From contig NZ_BSSA01000030.1 in the NCBI RefSeq assembly GCF_030268885.1, forward strand, positions 39,140 through 103,139: DNA of 64,000 nt. The letters are read 5' to 3'. The notes beneath the pieces were generated by a model. It did no database searches. It was not told the DNA's origin and saw nothing but the letters and a program-made list of their open reading frames with translations. Positions 16,927 through 25,033 of the stretch are shown one piece after another; the stretch's first letter is position 1; every line of letters begins with the position of its first letter. A program made the position numbers and the translations under genes. This DNA comes from Kitasatospora phosalacinea (GTDB taxonomy: Bacteria > Actinomycetota > Actinomycetes > Streptomycetales > Streptomycetaceae).

Positions 16927-18480
16927 ATGACCGCCATCCCCGTGGCCCCGCCGGAGAACCGGTGGGCGACGCCCAAGCGCGTGAGCCTGGTCCCGCTGGT
17001 TGCCCTGATCTTCTTCAGCGTCTCCGGCGGTGCCTACGGCATCGAGCCGCTGTTCTCGACCTCCGGCCCCGGCATGGGCATCCTGCTCATCCTGGTCGCC
17101 CCGCTGATCTACAGCGTGCCGCACGCCCTGGTCTGCGCCGAGCTCGGCACCGCCATCCCCGTCGAGGGCGGCTACTACCACTGGGTCAAGCGCGGCCTCG
17201 GCCGGTTCTGGGCCTTCCAGCAGGGCCTGCTGCAGTGGGTCTGCAGCTTCGTCGACATGGCGCTGTACCCGGTCATGTTCACCTCCTACCTGTCGAGCCT
17301 GATCAGCGCCGTCGCCCCGGGGCAGCACGTGCTGTTCGAGGCCGGCCCGGTCCAGGTCGACGTGAACTGGCTGATCTGCGTCGGCGTCATCGTGGTCTTC
17401 ACCCTGCTCAACCTGATGGGCGCGGGCTGGGTCGGCGACTCCTCGGTGGCCTTCGCGGTCGTCTGCCTGACCCCGATGCTGATCCTCACCGCCATCGGCG
17501 GCTACCACCTGCTCAGCGACGGCATCAACCCGGTCTCCTCGATGACGGCCGAACAGGGCCAGTCCACCTGGAACGCCTTCGGCGCGGGCCTGTTCATCGT
17601 GATGTGGAACTACTCCGGCTGGGACTCCGTCTCCACCGTCGCCGGCGAGATGGAGAACCCGAGGAAGCACCTGCCCAAGGCGCTGTTCTGGTCCGTCCTG
17701 CTGATCGTCGTCGGCTACCTGCTGCCCTCGCTGGCCTCCCTCGCGGTCGGCCCGGACGGCGAGAACGGCTGGAAGAAGTGGGAGGACGGCGCCCTCCCGG
17801 ACATCGCGGGCGAACTGGCCGGGCCCTGGCTGCAGTACGTCGTCACCATCGGCGGCCTGTTCGCCTCGGTCGCGATGTTCTCCGCGCTGCTCGCCTCCTA
17901 CTCCCGGCTGCCCTCCTCGCTCTCGCACGACGGCTACCTGCCCCAGTGGGTCTCCAAGGAGAGCAGGCGCTACAAGATGCCGATCGCCTCGATCGTCGGC
18001 TCCTCCGTGGTCTACGCGCTGTTCTGCTTCTCCAGCTTCCAGAGCCTGGTGATCTACGACGTCTTCCTCACCAACATCGGCATCCTGCTGGAGGTCGCCG
18101 CGCTGATCGCGCTGCGCATCCGCGAACCCCACCTGGAGCGCCCCTACAAGATCCCCGGCGGCTGGTGGAGCGTCGGCCTGATCGCCCTCTGCCTGAGCGG
18201 CGTCAGCGTCTGGGCCGCCCTGGAGCAGTACAACGAGGAGGGCACCAAGGCCGTCGTCTACTCGCTGATCGTGGTCGGCGCCTCCCTGCTGCTCTACCCG
18301 CTGCTCGCCGCCCGCAAGGCCGCCCGGGCCTCGGCCGCCGCCGACCGGGCCGCCGCGAACGGCCGGGACGCCGGGGAGCCCGGCCCGTACGAGGCGTACG
18401 GGCTGTCAGGGTGGCGGCCGGACTCGGCACAGGGTGACAGGGCCGCCGACGGGGCCGGAGCCGATAGCGTCGAAGCATGA
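16927..18480 (+). CDS. APC-superfamily amino acid/polyamine permease
   Basis: The product has 517 residues and 12 predicted helices. The N-terminal helix 1 motif (LVALIFFSVSGGAYGIEPLF) and ELGTAIPVEGGYYHWVKRGLGRFWAFQQG are APC signatures, with WNYSGWDSVSTVAGEMENPRKHLPKA as the helix 6-loop region. The tail is Ala/Arg-rich and cytoplasmic. I chose ATG 16927 (AAGG upstream); earlier in-frame starts at 16852 and 16858 carry atypical codons. The gene overlaps the next by 4 bp. The following cupin and FAD-dependent amine oxidase suggest that the substrate is putrescine, another polyamine or an amino acid. Confidence 0.85.
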   Translation: MTAIPVAPPENRWATPKRVSLVPLVALIFFSVSGGAYGIEPLFSTSGPGMGILLILVAPLIYSVPHALVCAELGTAIPVEGGYYHWVKRGLGRFWAFQQGLLQWVCSFVDMALYPVMFTSYLSSLISAVAPGQHVLFEAGPVQVDVNWLICVGVIVVFTLLNLMGAGWVGDSSVAFAVVCLTPMLILTAIGGYHLLSDGINPVSSMTAEQGQSTWNAFGAGLFIVMWNYSGWDSVSTVAGEMENPRKHLPKALFWSVLLIVVGYLLPSLASLAVGPDGENGWKKWEDGALPDIAGELAGPWLQYVVTIGGLFASVAMFSALLASYSRLPSSLSHDGYLPQWVSKESRRYKMPIASIVGSSVVYALFCFSSFQSLVIYDVFLTNIGILLEVAALIALRIREPHLERPYKIPGGWWSVGLIALCLSGVSVWAALEQYNEEGTKAVVYSLIVVGASLLLYPLLAARKAARASAAADRAAANGRDAGEPGPYEAYGLSGWRPDSAQGDRAADGAGADSVEA

Positions 18481-18842
18481 TCAACAGCTTCGCCCTGCAC
18501 GTTCCGGACGCCGAACTGGAGCCCGAACCGCTCGACCCCGGGCAGATCATCTCCGGCACGCCCGAGGTCACCGGCAAGGTGGTCCGGGAGTCCGCCGACG
18601 GGCGCCAGGTCCACGGGATCTGGCAGATCACCCCCGGCGTGGTCACCGACACCGAGGCCGACGAGGTGTTCGTCGTCCTCAGCGGCCGGGCCACCGTCGA
18701 GTTCCAGGACGGGCCGGTCCTGGAACTCGGTCCCGGCGACCTCGCGGTGCTCCGCGAGGGCGACCGGACCACCTGGACCGTCCACGAGACGCTCCGCAAG
18801 GTCTACACCGTCAACCTCGGCCCGGACGCGGCCGGGGCCTGA
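18477..18842 (+). CDS. DUF861 (Cupin_3) protein
   Basis: The product has 121 residues. The cupin core is DTEADEVFVVLSGRATVEF, then LGPGDLAVLREGDRTTWTVHETLRKVY, the latter typical of DUF861 cupins related to ureidoglycine aminohydrolase. It lies between permease and oxidase genes, overlapping the former by 4 bp, so it probably serves the same pathway, for example by handling an unstable amine or aldehyde. TAGCGT 6 nt before the ATG could give an additional leaderless transcript from inside the permease gene. Confidence 0.8.
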   Translation: MINSFALHVPDAELEPEPLDPGQIISGTPEVTGKVVRESADGRQVHGIWQITPGVVTDTEADEVFVVLSGRATVEFQDGPVLELGPGDLAVLREGDRTTWTVHETLRKVYTVNLGPDAAGA

Positions 18843-18860
18843 CGCCCCCGAAGCACCCGA

Positions 18861-18888
18861 CGGCCCGGCCGCCCTCACGGCCGGGCCG
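18861..18888 (+). terminator. Strong intercistronic hairpin
   Basis: Perfect 11-bp arms (CGGCCCGGCCG / CGGCCGGGCCG) with a 6-nt loop lie between the cupin and the FAD oxidase genes. It could terminate, attenuate or stabilise the upstream transcript. Confidence 0.5.
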
Positions 18889-18916
18889 CACCCTCCCTAG
18901 GCAAGGAACCGAGAGC

Positions 18917-20308
18917 ATGGACCCCGTACACGCACTGCGGGACGCCAAACCCACCCCGTTCTGGCTGGAGGACCCGGGCCGCCCGGAGGCGAACTCCGCC
19001 CTCACCGGCGACGTCCGCTGCGACCTGCTGGTCGTCGGCGGCGGCTACAGCGGCCTGTGGACCGCGCTGATCGCCAAGGAGCGGGACCCCGGACGCGACG
19101 TGGTCCTGATCGAGGCCGAACAGACCGGCTGGGCCGCCTCCGGCCGCAACGGCGGCTTCTGCGCCGCCAGCCTCACCCACGGCCTCGGCAACGGCCTGGA
19201 GCGCTGGCCCGACGAACTGGCCGCACTCGAACAGCTCGGCGCCCGCAACCTGCAGGCCATCGAGGACGCGGTGGCGACGCACGCGATCGACTGCGACTGG
19301 GAGCGCACCGGCGAACTCGACGTCGCCACCGAGCCCCACCAGGTCGAGGAGCTCGCCGCGTTCCACGAGACCGCCAAGCAGTACGGCGACTACGAGTTCC
19401 TGGACGCCGACGCCGTCCGGGCCCAGGTCGCCTCCCCGACCTACCTCGGCGCGCTCTGGGACAAGGACGGCGTGGCGATGCTCCACCCCGCCAAGCTCGC
19501 CTGGGGCCTCAAGCGGGCCTGCGAGCGGCTCGGCGTGCGGATCTTCGAGCACACCAAGGCGCTCGACCTCGCCGAGTCCGGCCCCGGCATGGCCGTGCGC
19601 ACCCCCTACGGCCGGGTGTTCGCCCGCCAGGTCGCCCTCGGCACCAACGTCTTCCCGTCCCTGGTCAAGCGGATCCGCCCGTACACCGTGCCGGTCTACG
19701 ACTACGCGCTGATGACCGAACCGCTCAGCGCCGAACAGCTCGCCGCGATCGGCTGGCAGGGCCGCCAGGGCATCGGCGACAGCGCCAACCAGTTCCACTA
19801 CTACCGGCTGTCCGCCGACAACCGGATCCTGTGGGGCGGCTACGACGCGATCTACCACTACGGGGCCAAGGTCCGCGCCGAGTACGACCACCGGCCGCAG
19901 ACCTACCAGACCCTCGCCCGGCACTTCTTCCGGACCTTCCCGCAGCTGGAGGGCCTGCGCTTCACCCACGCCTGGGGCGGCGCCATCGACACCTGCACCC
20001 GGTTCTCCGCCTTCTTCGACACCGCCCACCACGGCAAGGTCGCCCTCGCCGCGGGCTACACCGGCCTGGGCGTCGGCGCGACCCGCTTCGGCGCCGAGGT
20101 GATGCTCGACCTGCTCGCCGGGGCCCGCACCGAGCGCACCGCCCTGGAGATGGTGCGCCGCAAGCCGCTGCCCTTCCCGCCCGAACCCGTCCGCTGGGCC
20201 GGGATCGGCCTCACCAAGTGGTCGCTGGACCGCGCCGACCGCAACGCCGGCCGCCGCAACCTCTGGCTCAAGACCATGGACCGGCTCGGCCTCGGCTTCG
20301 ACAGCTGA
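18917..20308 (+). CDS. FAD-dependent amine oxidoreductase (gamma-glutamylputrescine oxidase-like)
   Basis: The product has 463 residues of the DAO family. VGGGYSGLWTALIAKE (glycine loop at 41-46) binds ADP. WAASGRNGGFCAASLTHG is the signature of the PuuB-like branch, in which FAD is often covalently bound or tightly held. The C-terminal WGGAIDTCTRFSAFF and GYTGLGVGATRFGAEVMLDLL complete the FAD fold. PuuB oxidises gamma-glutamylputrescine to an aldehyde, H2O2 and ammonia. The permease-cupin-oxidase arrangement supports amine catabolism, but the glutamylating ligase and the aldehyde dehydrogenase are not in the window. AAGGA precedes the ATG. Confidence 0.85.
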   Translation: MDPVHALRDAKPTPFWLEDPGRPEANSALTGDVRCDLLVVGGGYSGLWTALIAKERDPGRDVVLIEAEQTGWAASGRNGGFCAASLTHGLGNGLERWPDELAALEQLGARNLQAIEDAVATHAIDCDWERTGELDVATEPHQVEELAAFHETAKQYGDYEFLDADAVRAQVASPTYLGALWDKDGVAMLHPAKLAWGLKRACERLGVRIFEHTKALDLAESGPGMAVRTPYGRVFARQVALGTNVFPSLVKRIRPYTVPVYDYALMTEPLSAEQLAAIGWQGRQGIGDSANQFHYYRLSADNRILWGGYDAIYHYGAKVRAEYDHRPQTYQTLARHFFRTFPQLEGLRFTHAWGGAIDTCTRFSAFFDTAHHGKVALAAGYTGLGVGATRFGAEVMLDLLAGARTERTALEMVRRKPLPFPPEPVRWAGIGLTKWSLDRADRNAGRRNLWLKTMDRLGLGFDS

Positions 20309-20331
20309 CGTCCCGGTCCGCCCCGCCCGCC

Positions 20332-20366
20332 CGGCCGCCCGCCCGCTCCCCGCGGGCGGGCGGCCG
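20332..20366. terminator. Bidirectional terminator hairpin
   Basis: Perfect 15-bp arms (20332-20346 and 20352-20366) with a 5-nt loop lie between the oxidase gene and the convergent membrane-protein gene. Confidence 0.7.
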
Positions 20367-20380
20367 TCGTTCCCGCCCCG

Positions 20381-21016
20381 TCAGGAGCCGCTCCCGCACT
20401 GGCGGTCCAGGGTGGCGAGGTCGGCGTTGATGTCGGTCACCACCTCGTTCGGGTCGGCCATCACCATGCCGTTCAGGCGGAAGCCCAGCTCCTGGAACTC
20501 CTGGGCCAGGCGGACGATCGTCGGGCGGACGGGCGGGTCCGCGTCGGTGCCCGCGCGCATCAGGCCCTGGTAGGCGAGGTTCGCGGCGTCGGCCTGCGAG
20601 CCGCGGGTGGAACCGGCGTCGCGGCGGTAGGCGGCGACGGCGGCGGCGGCCTCGCGGCACCCGGCCGGGGGCACGGGGGGCAGGTGGACGGGGGCCTCGG
20701 CGGTGGGAGACGGGTCCGGTTCGGCGTCCGGCTCCGGCTCCGGCTCCGGGGAGGGTGAGTCGGACGGCGTGGGCGTGGGCGTCGGGGCGGGGGAGCGGCG
20801 CGGGCTCGGGGTGGTGCGTTCCGGGGCGGGCTCCGCCGAGGAGTCCACGACCGGGGCGGGGGCGGGCCCGGGGCGGGGCGGGTCCGGGGGCAGCAGGTAG
20901 GCGAGCAGGGCCACCAGGGCCGCGGCCACGCCCGACAGGGCCGCCACCGCTCCCCAGTCGGGGCGTCCGCGGCGGCGGCCCGCTTCCGGCGGCTCCTCGG
21001 GCTGACGGTCCGTCAT
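20381..21016 (-). CDS. Hypothetical single-pass membrane protein with Pro/Thr/Glu-rich stalk
   Basis: The product has 211 residues. A basic cytoplasmic N terminus (about 1-24) is followed by one transmembrane helix (WGAVAALSGVAAALVALLAYLL) and a low-complexity Pro/Thr/Ser/Glu stalk (about 45-110). The extracellular C-terminal region of about 95 residues has two Cys residues (GCREAAAAVAAYRRD and LDRQCGSGS) that could form a disulphide. I do not recognise the domain. TTC/GTC-free coding and clean third positions support it as a gene. Confidence 0.65.
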   Translation of the reverse strand: MTDRQPEEPPEAGRRRGRPDWGAVAALSGVAAALVALLAYLLPPDPPRPGPAPAPVVDSSAEPAPERTTPSPRRSPAPTPTPTPSDSPSPEPEPEPDAEPDPSPTAEAPVHLPPVPPAGCREAAAAVAAYRRDAGSTRGSQADAANLAYQGLMRAGTDADPPVRPTIVRLAQEFQELGFRLNGMVMADPNEVVTDINADLATLDRQCGSGS

Positions 21017-21082
21017 ACCGCCATCGTGGGTGGCCCGGTGGCCGTTCGTCCAGTGACCGGCGGACCCGGCCGGGGGCCGGGC

Positions 21083-21775
21083 TCAGTCGGTGGCGTGCCG
21101 GAGCAGGACCTCCGGGAAGGCGGACGGGGCGAAGACCGCGGCGGCGACCCGGTACTCGGCCGGGAGGGCGGACCACAGGCGGTCGAGGAGCGCGGCGGCG
21201 TCCGGGTACGGGGTGGAGACCTCCAGGTAGGGCGCGCCGGTGCCGGGCGCGGACGGGGCACCCCGGTAGGTGGTCAGCAGCACGCCCTCGCCGGGTGCGA
21301 GGGCGTCCAGGCGCAGGAAGAGGCGGTCGGTGGCGGTGCGGGCCGCGGCGCTGCGGCGGGCCGCGCCGAACCAGGCGGGGCCGCCCGGGCGGACGTCGGC
21401 GACCACGGTCAGGCGCGGGGTGAAGATCGGCGGGTCCGGCTCGTAGTCCAGGCCGTCCAGGGCCTCCAGCGGGGACCGGCCCGCGTCCAGGCGGTCCGCG
21501 ACCGTCGCGACCTGCTCGCCGTTGCCGTACACCACCCGCCCGCCGCTGCGCCGCACCGCCGGGTAGTGCCGCAGGTCGTCGTGCGCGCGGACGTCGGTCG
21601 GGACGACGGTCAGCGCGCCGTCCGGGGTGACGCGCAGGGCGCGGGCGCGGGAGGCGGGGCTGCGGCCGGTCAGGAAGTAGGCGGCCAGGTCGGCGCCGTC
21701 GGCGGTGCGGCAGCGCAGCACGCCGCGGCCCGGGTACGGGTGGGCGGCGAGGGCCTCGGTGAGGTCGGTCGGCAC
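21083..21775 (-). CDS. IMP cyclohydrolase-like protein (PurO family)
   Basis: The product has 230 residues. AHPYPGRGVLRCRTADGADLAAYFLTGRSPASRARALR followed by RHYPAVRRSGGRVVYGNGEQV matches the PurO-like IMP cyclohydrolase family, first described in archaea. PurO closes formyl-AICAR to IMP, the last step of purine synthesis. Streptomycetes normally use the bifunctional PurH, so this copy may have another substrate. FTPRLTVVADVR and LLTTYRG are further conserved strands. The start is GTG with GGAGG 9 nt upstream. It is followed by an unrelated gene. Confidence 0.75.
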   Translation of the reverse strand: MPTDLTEALAAHPYPGRGVLRCRTADGADLAAYFLTGRSPASRARALRVTPDGALTVVPTDVRAHDDLRHYPAVRRSGGRVVYGNGEQVATVADRLDAGRSPLEALDGLDYEPDPPIFTPRLTVVADVRPGGPAWFGAARRSAAARTATDRLFLRLDALAPGEGVLLTTYRGAPSAPGTGAPYLEVSTPYPDAAALLDRLWSALPAEYRVAAAVFAPSAFPEVLLRHATD

Positions 21776-21900
21776 GGGGCTGGTCCTCCGGTGCGGGCGG
21801 GGCGGTGGCGGTCGGTCGGGAAGATCATTCCAGCGGCGCGGTCCCGCCCCGGCGGCGGCCCCCGGCCGACCGGGCCCGGCCTCCCGGGCGGGTGGCCGCC

Positions 21901-22527
21901 TCAGTCCTCCGGCAGGCGCTCGCCGGCCGCGGCGGCGGCCTCCCGGGCGGCGCGCTCCACCCGTTCGCGGTGGGCCGACCACCAGGCCGCGTCGCCCTCG
22001 GGCAGGACCGAGCCGTTCGGGCGCAGGCCGGTCGCGCCGTCCACGAGTTCGCGGACCAGGTCGGCGTGGCCCGCGTGCCGGTGGGTCTCGGCGACCACGT
22101 GCAGCAGGATCCGGCCCAGCGTCAGCTCGCTGTGCGGCGGCCACGGAACCCTGCCCACCGCGTCCAGCGGCAGGTCGTCGATGGTGGCGTCCGCGTGCGC
22201 CCAGACCCGGCGGTACCCGTCGAGCAGCGCCTCCCGGCTCTCCTCCGGCCGCGCCCACAGGTCGGCGTTCGGCTCGGCGGCACCCGCCACCCACAGGCCC
22301 GGGCCGTCCGCGAACGGCCGGTCGAAGGCGGCGCCGAAGTACGCCGCCTCCGCGCCCGTCAGGTGCTTCACCAGCCCCAGCAGGTTCGTCCCGGTCGGGG
22401 TCAGCGGGCGGCGGACGTCGTACTCCGACAGGCCGTCGAGCTTCCACACCAGGGCGCCCCTGGCGTCCTGCAGGTACAGCTTCAGGTCCCGCTTGGTCGC
22501 GGTGAGTTGATCGTCCGTGTGCGTCAT
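21901..22527 (-). CDS. DinB/DUF664-family protein
   Basis: The product has 208 residues and the four-helix DinB fold. LLGLVKHLTGAEAAYFG supplies the first metal-ligand His, and LHVVAETHRHAGHADLVRELV the others. Members bind a divalent metal; some are thiol-dependent transferases using mycothiol or bacillithiol. In actinomycetes a mycothiol role is plausible but not shown here. The ATG at 22527 is divergent from the cytidine deaminase gene. Confidence 0.8.
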   Translation of the reverse strand: MTHTDDQLTATKRDLKLYLQDARGALVWKLDGLSEYDVRRPLTPTGTNLLGLVKHLTGAEAAYFGAAFDRPFADGPGLWVAGAAEPNADLWARPEESREALLDGYRRVWAHADATIDDLPLDAVGRVPWPPHSELTLGRILLHVVAETHRHAGHADLVRELVDGATGLRPNGSVLPEGDAAWWSAHRERVERAAREAAAAAGERLPED

Positions 22528-22604
22528 GGCCGGAGTCTGTCCGCCGTCGGCCACCGGCCACAAACCCTTTTCGCCGCCCGGAGCCGGTTCGGTAGCGTTC
22601 GGGC

Positions 22605-23057
22605 ATGGCCATCGACCGTTCCCTCGTGGACGCCGCGATCGAACTGACCCGCCGTCGCTTCCCGGGCCGGGACCTGGCGGGCGCGGCGGCCCTGCGCCTG
22701 GACGACGGCACCGTGCTCACCAGCACCGCCCCCGAGGCCCCCAACGGCGCGGTCCAGCTGTGCCACGAGACCGGCGCGCTCTGCGAGGCGTTCAAGCTCG
22801 ACCGCAGGGTGGTCGCCTCGGTCTGCGTCACCGCCGTCGACGGCGGCCGCGGCTTCTGGGTGCTCGCCCCCTGCGGCGTCTGCCAGGAACGCCTGTTCGC
22901 CCACGGCCCGGACGTCGAGGTCGGCGTCCCCCTCCCCGAGGACCCGCGCCGCTGGCGCACCCTGCGCCTGCGGGACGTCCAACCGCACTGGTTCGCCCGG
23001 GTGTTCCCCGACGACGTGTGGCCGTACGAGGGCGGGGAGGGAGCCGGGGACGGCTGA
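22605..23057 (+). CDS. Cytidine deaminase-family protein (blasticidin-S-deaminase-like)
   Basis: The product has 150 residues. Zinc site 1 is L-C-H-E-T-G, where the usual (H/C)AE is CHE with Glu as proton shuttle. Site 2 is APCGVCQERL, the PCxxC motif. The length and the Val/Arg-rich second half fit the small cytidine/blasticidin-S deaminase group. It may deaminate cytidine for salvage, or a nucleoside antibiotic; the context is neutral. TAGCGT lies 6 nt before the ATG and there is no Shine-Dalgarno sequence, so the transcript is probably leaderless. Confidence 0.85.
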   Translation: MAIDRSLVDAAIELTRRRFPGRDLAGAAALRLDDGTVLTSTAPEAPNGAVQLCHETGALCEAFKLDRRVVASVCVTAVDGGRGFWVLAPCGVCQERLFAHGPDVEVGVPLPEDPRRWRTLRLRDVQPHWFARVFPDDVWPYEGGEGAGDG

Positions 23058-23084
23058 GGGGGCCGCCGCCCCGGGCGCGACCGG

Positions 23085-23354
23085 TCAGGCGGTGACGGCG
23101 AAGACCAGCAGGCCCTCCGGCTGCTCCTCCAGCACCTCGACCTGCTCGACCACCGCGCGGGACGGGCCGTGGCGCATCCAGGCGACCATCAGGTCGACCG
23201 CGGCGGGCTCGCCCTCGAAGACGGCCTCGACCCGGCCGTCCGGCAGGTTGCGCACCCAGCCCGCCACGCCCGCCTCCGCGGCCGCCCGGCGGCAGGAGTC
23301 GCGGAAGAAGACGCCCTGCACCGTGCCCGAGACCAGTACGCGCCGCCGGATCAC
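23085..23354 (-). CDS. acyP: Acylphosphatase
   Basis: The product has 89 residues, the standard acylphosphatase size. VSGTVQGVFFRDSCRRAA carries the phosphate-binding loop and the catalytic Arg, and GWVRNLPDGRVEAVFEG the catalytic Asn. It hydrolyses acyl phosphates such as carbamoyl phosphate or 1,3-bisphosphoglycerate in the cytosol. The start is GTG at 23354; a TATAAC hexamer at 23394-23389 on the same strand may be its -10. Confidence 0.93.
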   Translation of the reverse strand: MIRRRVLVSGTVQGVFFRDSCRRAAAEAGVAGWVRNLPDGRVEAVFEGEPAAVDLMVAWMRHGPSRAVVEQVEVLEEQPEGLLVFAVTA

Positions 23355-23447
23355 CCGCCACCTGCCCTTCGTCGTCGTTGCCAGCAGGGTTATACCGCAG
23401 CGGGCCGGGGCGCGGGCGGCAGGACGCGCTGGTGGCGGCGGGCGCGG

Positions 23448-24734
23448 TCAACCGGTGGCGGTGGCGGGGACGACGGCGGTGGCGGGGAGCGGGGCGGGAG
23501 CGGGGGCGACCTGGTCGAGGCGGCGGCCGAACGGGCGCCAGGCGAACAGCGTCAGGCCGGTCATCACGGCGGCGGAGAACCAGAACGGGCCGGTCAGGCC
23601 GAGCAGCCGGGCGATCGGACCGCCGAGCAGCGCGCCGAGGGCCGAACCGCCGACCGCCAGCGCCATGAAGGCGTTGTTGACCCGGCCGCGCAGCTCGTCC
23701 GGCACGGCGCGCTGCACCAGCGTCCGGTCCACGCTCACCCAGATCGCCCCGTGCACGCCGAACACGCCCAGCACCGCGCCCGCGACCCACGGCGAGCCGG
23801 CCAGCGCCAGGCCGACGTGCGTCAGCGTCTCCAGCACCAGGCCCAGCCGCAGCAGCACCGAGGCGGAGAACCGGGCCTGCAGGCGCGGGGCGACCAGCGC
23901 CCCCGCCAGGCCGCCGACCGCCGAGGCCGTCAGCAGCAGGCCGTAGCCGAAGCCCGACAGGCCCAGGCGCTCGCGGGCGTACAGCACCATGACGGAGAAG
24001 GCCGCCAGCAGCGTCACGTTCATCAGGCACAGCGCCAGCGTGAGCGTCCGCAGCGCGGGCCGCTGCCACAGCCAGCGCACGCTGTCGGTGAACTGGCGGC
24101 CCAGCGGTGCCCGTCGGACGGGGGCGGGGGCTGGGGGTTCCGGGCGGGGGAGCAGGCGCAGCGTGGAGACCAGGGCGGCGGCACCGGCGAAGCTCAGGGC
24201 GTCGACCGTCAGCGGCAGCCCCGCGGCCACGCCGAACAGGGCCGCGCCCAGCGGCGGCCCGCAGAGCCGGTTGAGCACCGACTCGGTGCCGAACATCCGG
24301 GAGTTGGCGCGCGGCAGGTCCGCCGAGTCGACCACGGCGGGCAGCAGCGCCGAGGAGGCGTTGTCGCCCAGCGCGGCGCAACTGCCCAGCAGCAGGCCGA
24401 TCGCGTAGATCAGCGGCAGCGACACCGCGCCCGCGTACACCGCGGCCGCCAGCACCGCCGTCAGCACGGCGCGCGCCGCGTTCGCCGCCACCGTCAGCCG
24501 TCGGCGGTCCACCCGGTCGACCAGCACCCCGCTGACCGGGGCCAGCAGCAGCCACGGGAGCTGCTGCACGAACACCGCCAAGGCGACCGGCACCGGATCC
24601 CTGGTCAGTGACGTCACCAGCAGCGGGGCCGCGGCCGACACGATCCCGTCGCCCAGCGAGGACACCGCCGCCGCCGACCACAGCGAGGCGAAACCGCGCC
24701 CCAACCCGCGGCCGCCGCCGCCCTCGCGCCCCAC
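23448..24734 (-). CDS. MFS exporter (MFS_3 / EntS-like)
   Basis: The product has 428 residues and about 12 helices. FASLWSAAAVSSLGDGIVSAAAPLLVTSL is the first helix and loop of the EntS-like MFS_3 group, and VSGVLVDRVDRRRLTVAANAARA the loop 2-3 signature. A central stretch (PEPPAPAPVRRAPLG) is the cytoplasmic linker. EntS-type members export siderophores or macrolides, but no siderophore gene is nearby. The start is GTG with AAGGTGGG upstream. It is divergent from the FUSC gene across 299 bp that hold no other gene I can support. Confidence 0.85.
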   Translation of the reverse strand: MGREGGGGRGLGRGFASLWSAAAVSSLGDGIVSAAAPLLVTSLTRDPVPVALAVFVQQLPWLLLAPVSGVLVDRVDRRRLTVAANAARAVLTAVLAAAVYAGAVSLPLIYAIGLLLGSCAALGDNASSALLPAVVDSADLPRANSRMFGTESVLNRLCGPPLGAALFGVAAGLPLTVDALSFAGAAALVSTLRLLPRPEPPAPAPVRRAPLGRQFTDSVRWLWQRPALRTLTLALCLMNVTLLAAFSVMVLYARERLGLSGFGYGLLLTASAVGGLAGALVAPRLQARFSASVLLRLGLVLETLTHVGLALAGSPWVAGAVLGVFGVHGAIWVSVDRTLVQRAVPDELRGRVNNAFMALAVGGSALGALLGGPIARLLGLTGPFWFSAAVMTGLTLFAWRPFGRRLDQVAPAPAPLPATAVVPATATG

Positions 24735-25033
24735 AGGTGCCCACCTTCTTCGCGTTCGTCCGGTTCCGGTCGAGTTCGAAGGGTGAGGCTAATCGGCGCT
24801 CCGGGTGCTCGGCACGCGGTTTTCCGGCCGCCGGTGGACAACTCCGCGGCGCTGCGCGGTTCCGGCAGCTTCCGCAGCTTCCGCGCAGCTCGGCGGCGTG
24901 GCACGTCAGGACGGGAACGGCCCCGGTCGGCGGTCGTCACCGCGGCGTAACGCGGGCGCAGCGGACGCGACAAGATCCACACCTAGGCTGCGGACGGAGC
25001 AGGGGAACGGACGCACACGAGGAGGGGGTCCCC

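Noticed and set aside
23448..24734. Siderophore exporter call from EntS similarity
   Set aside because: There are no siderophore synthesis or uptake genes nearby, and this MFS group has many other substrates.
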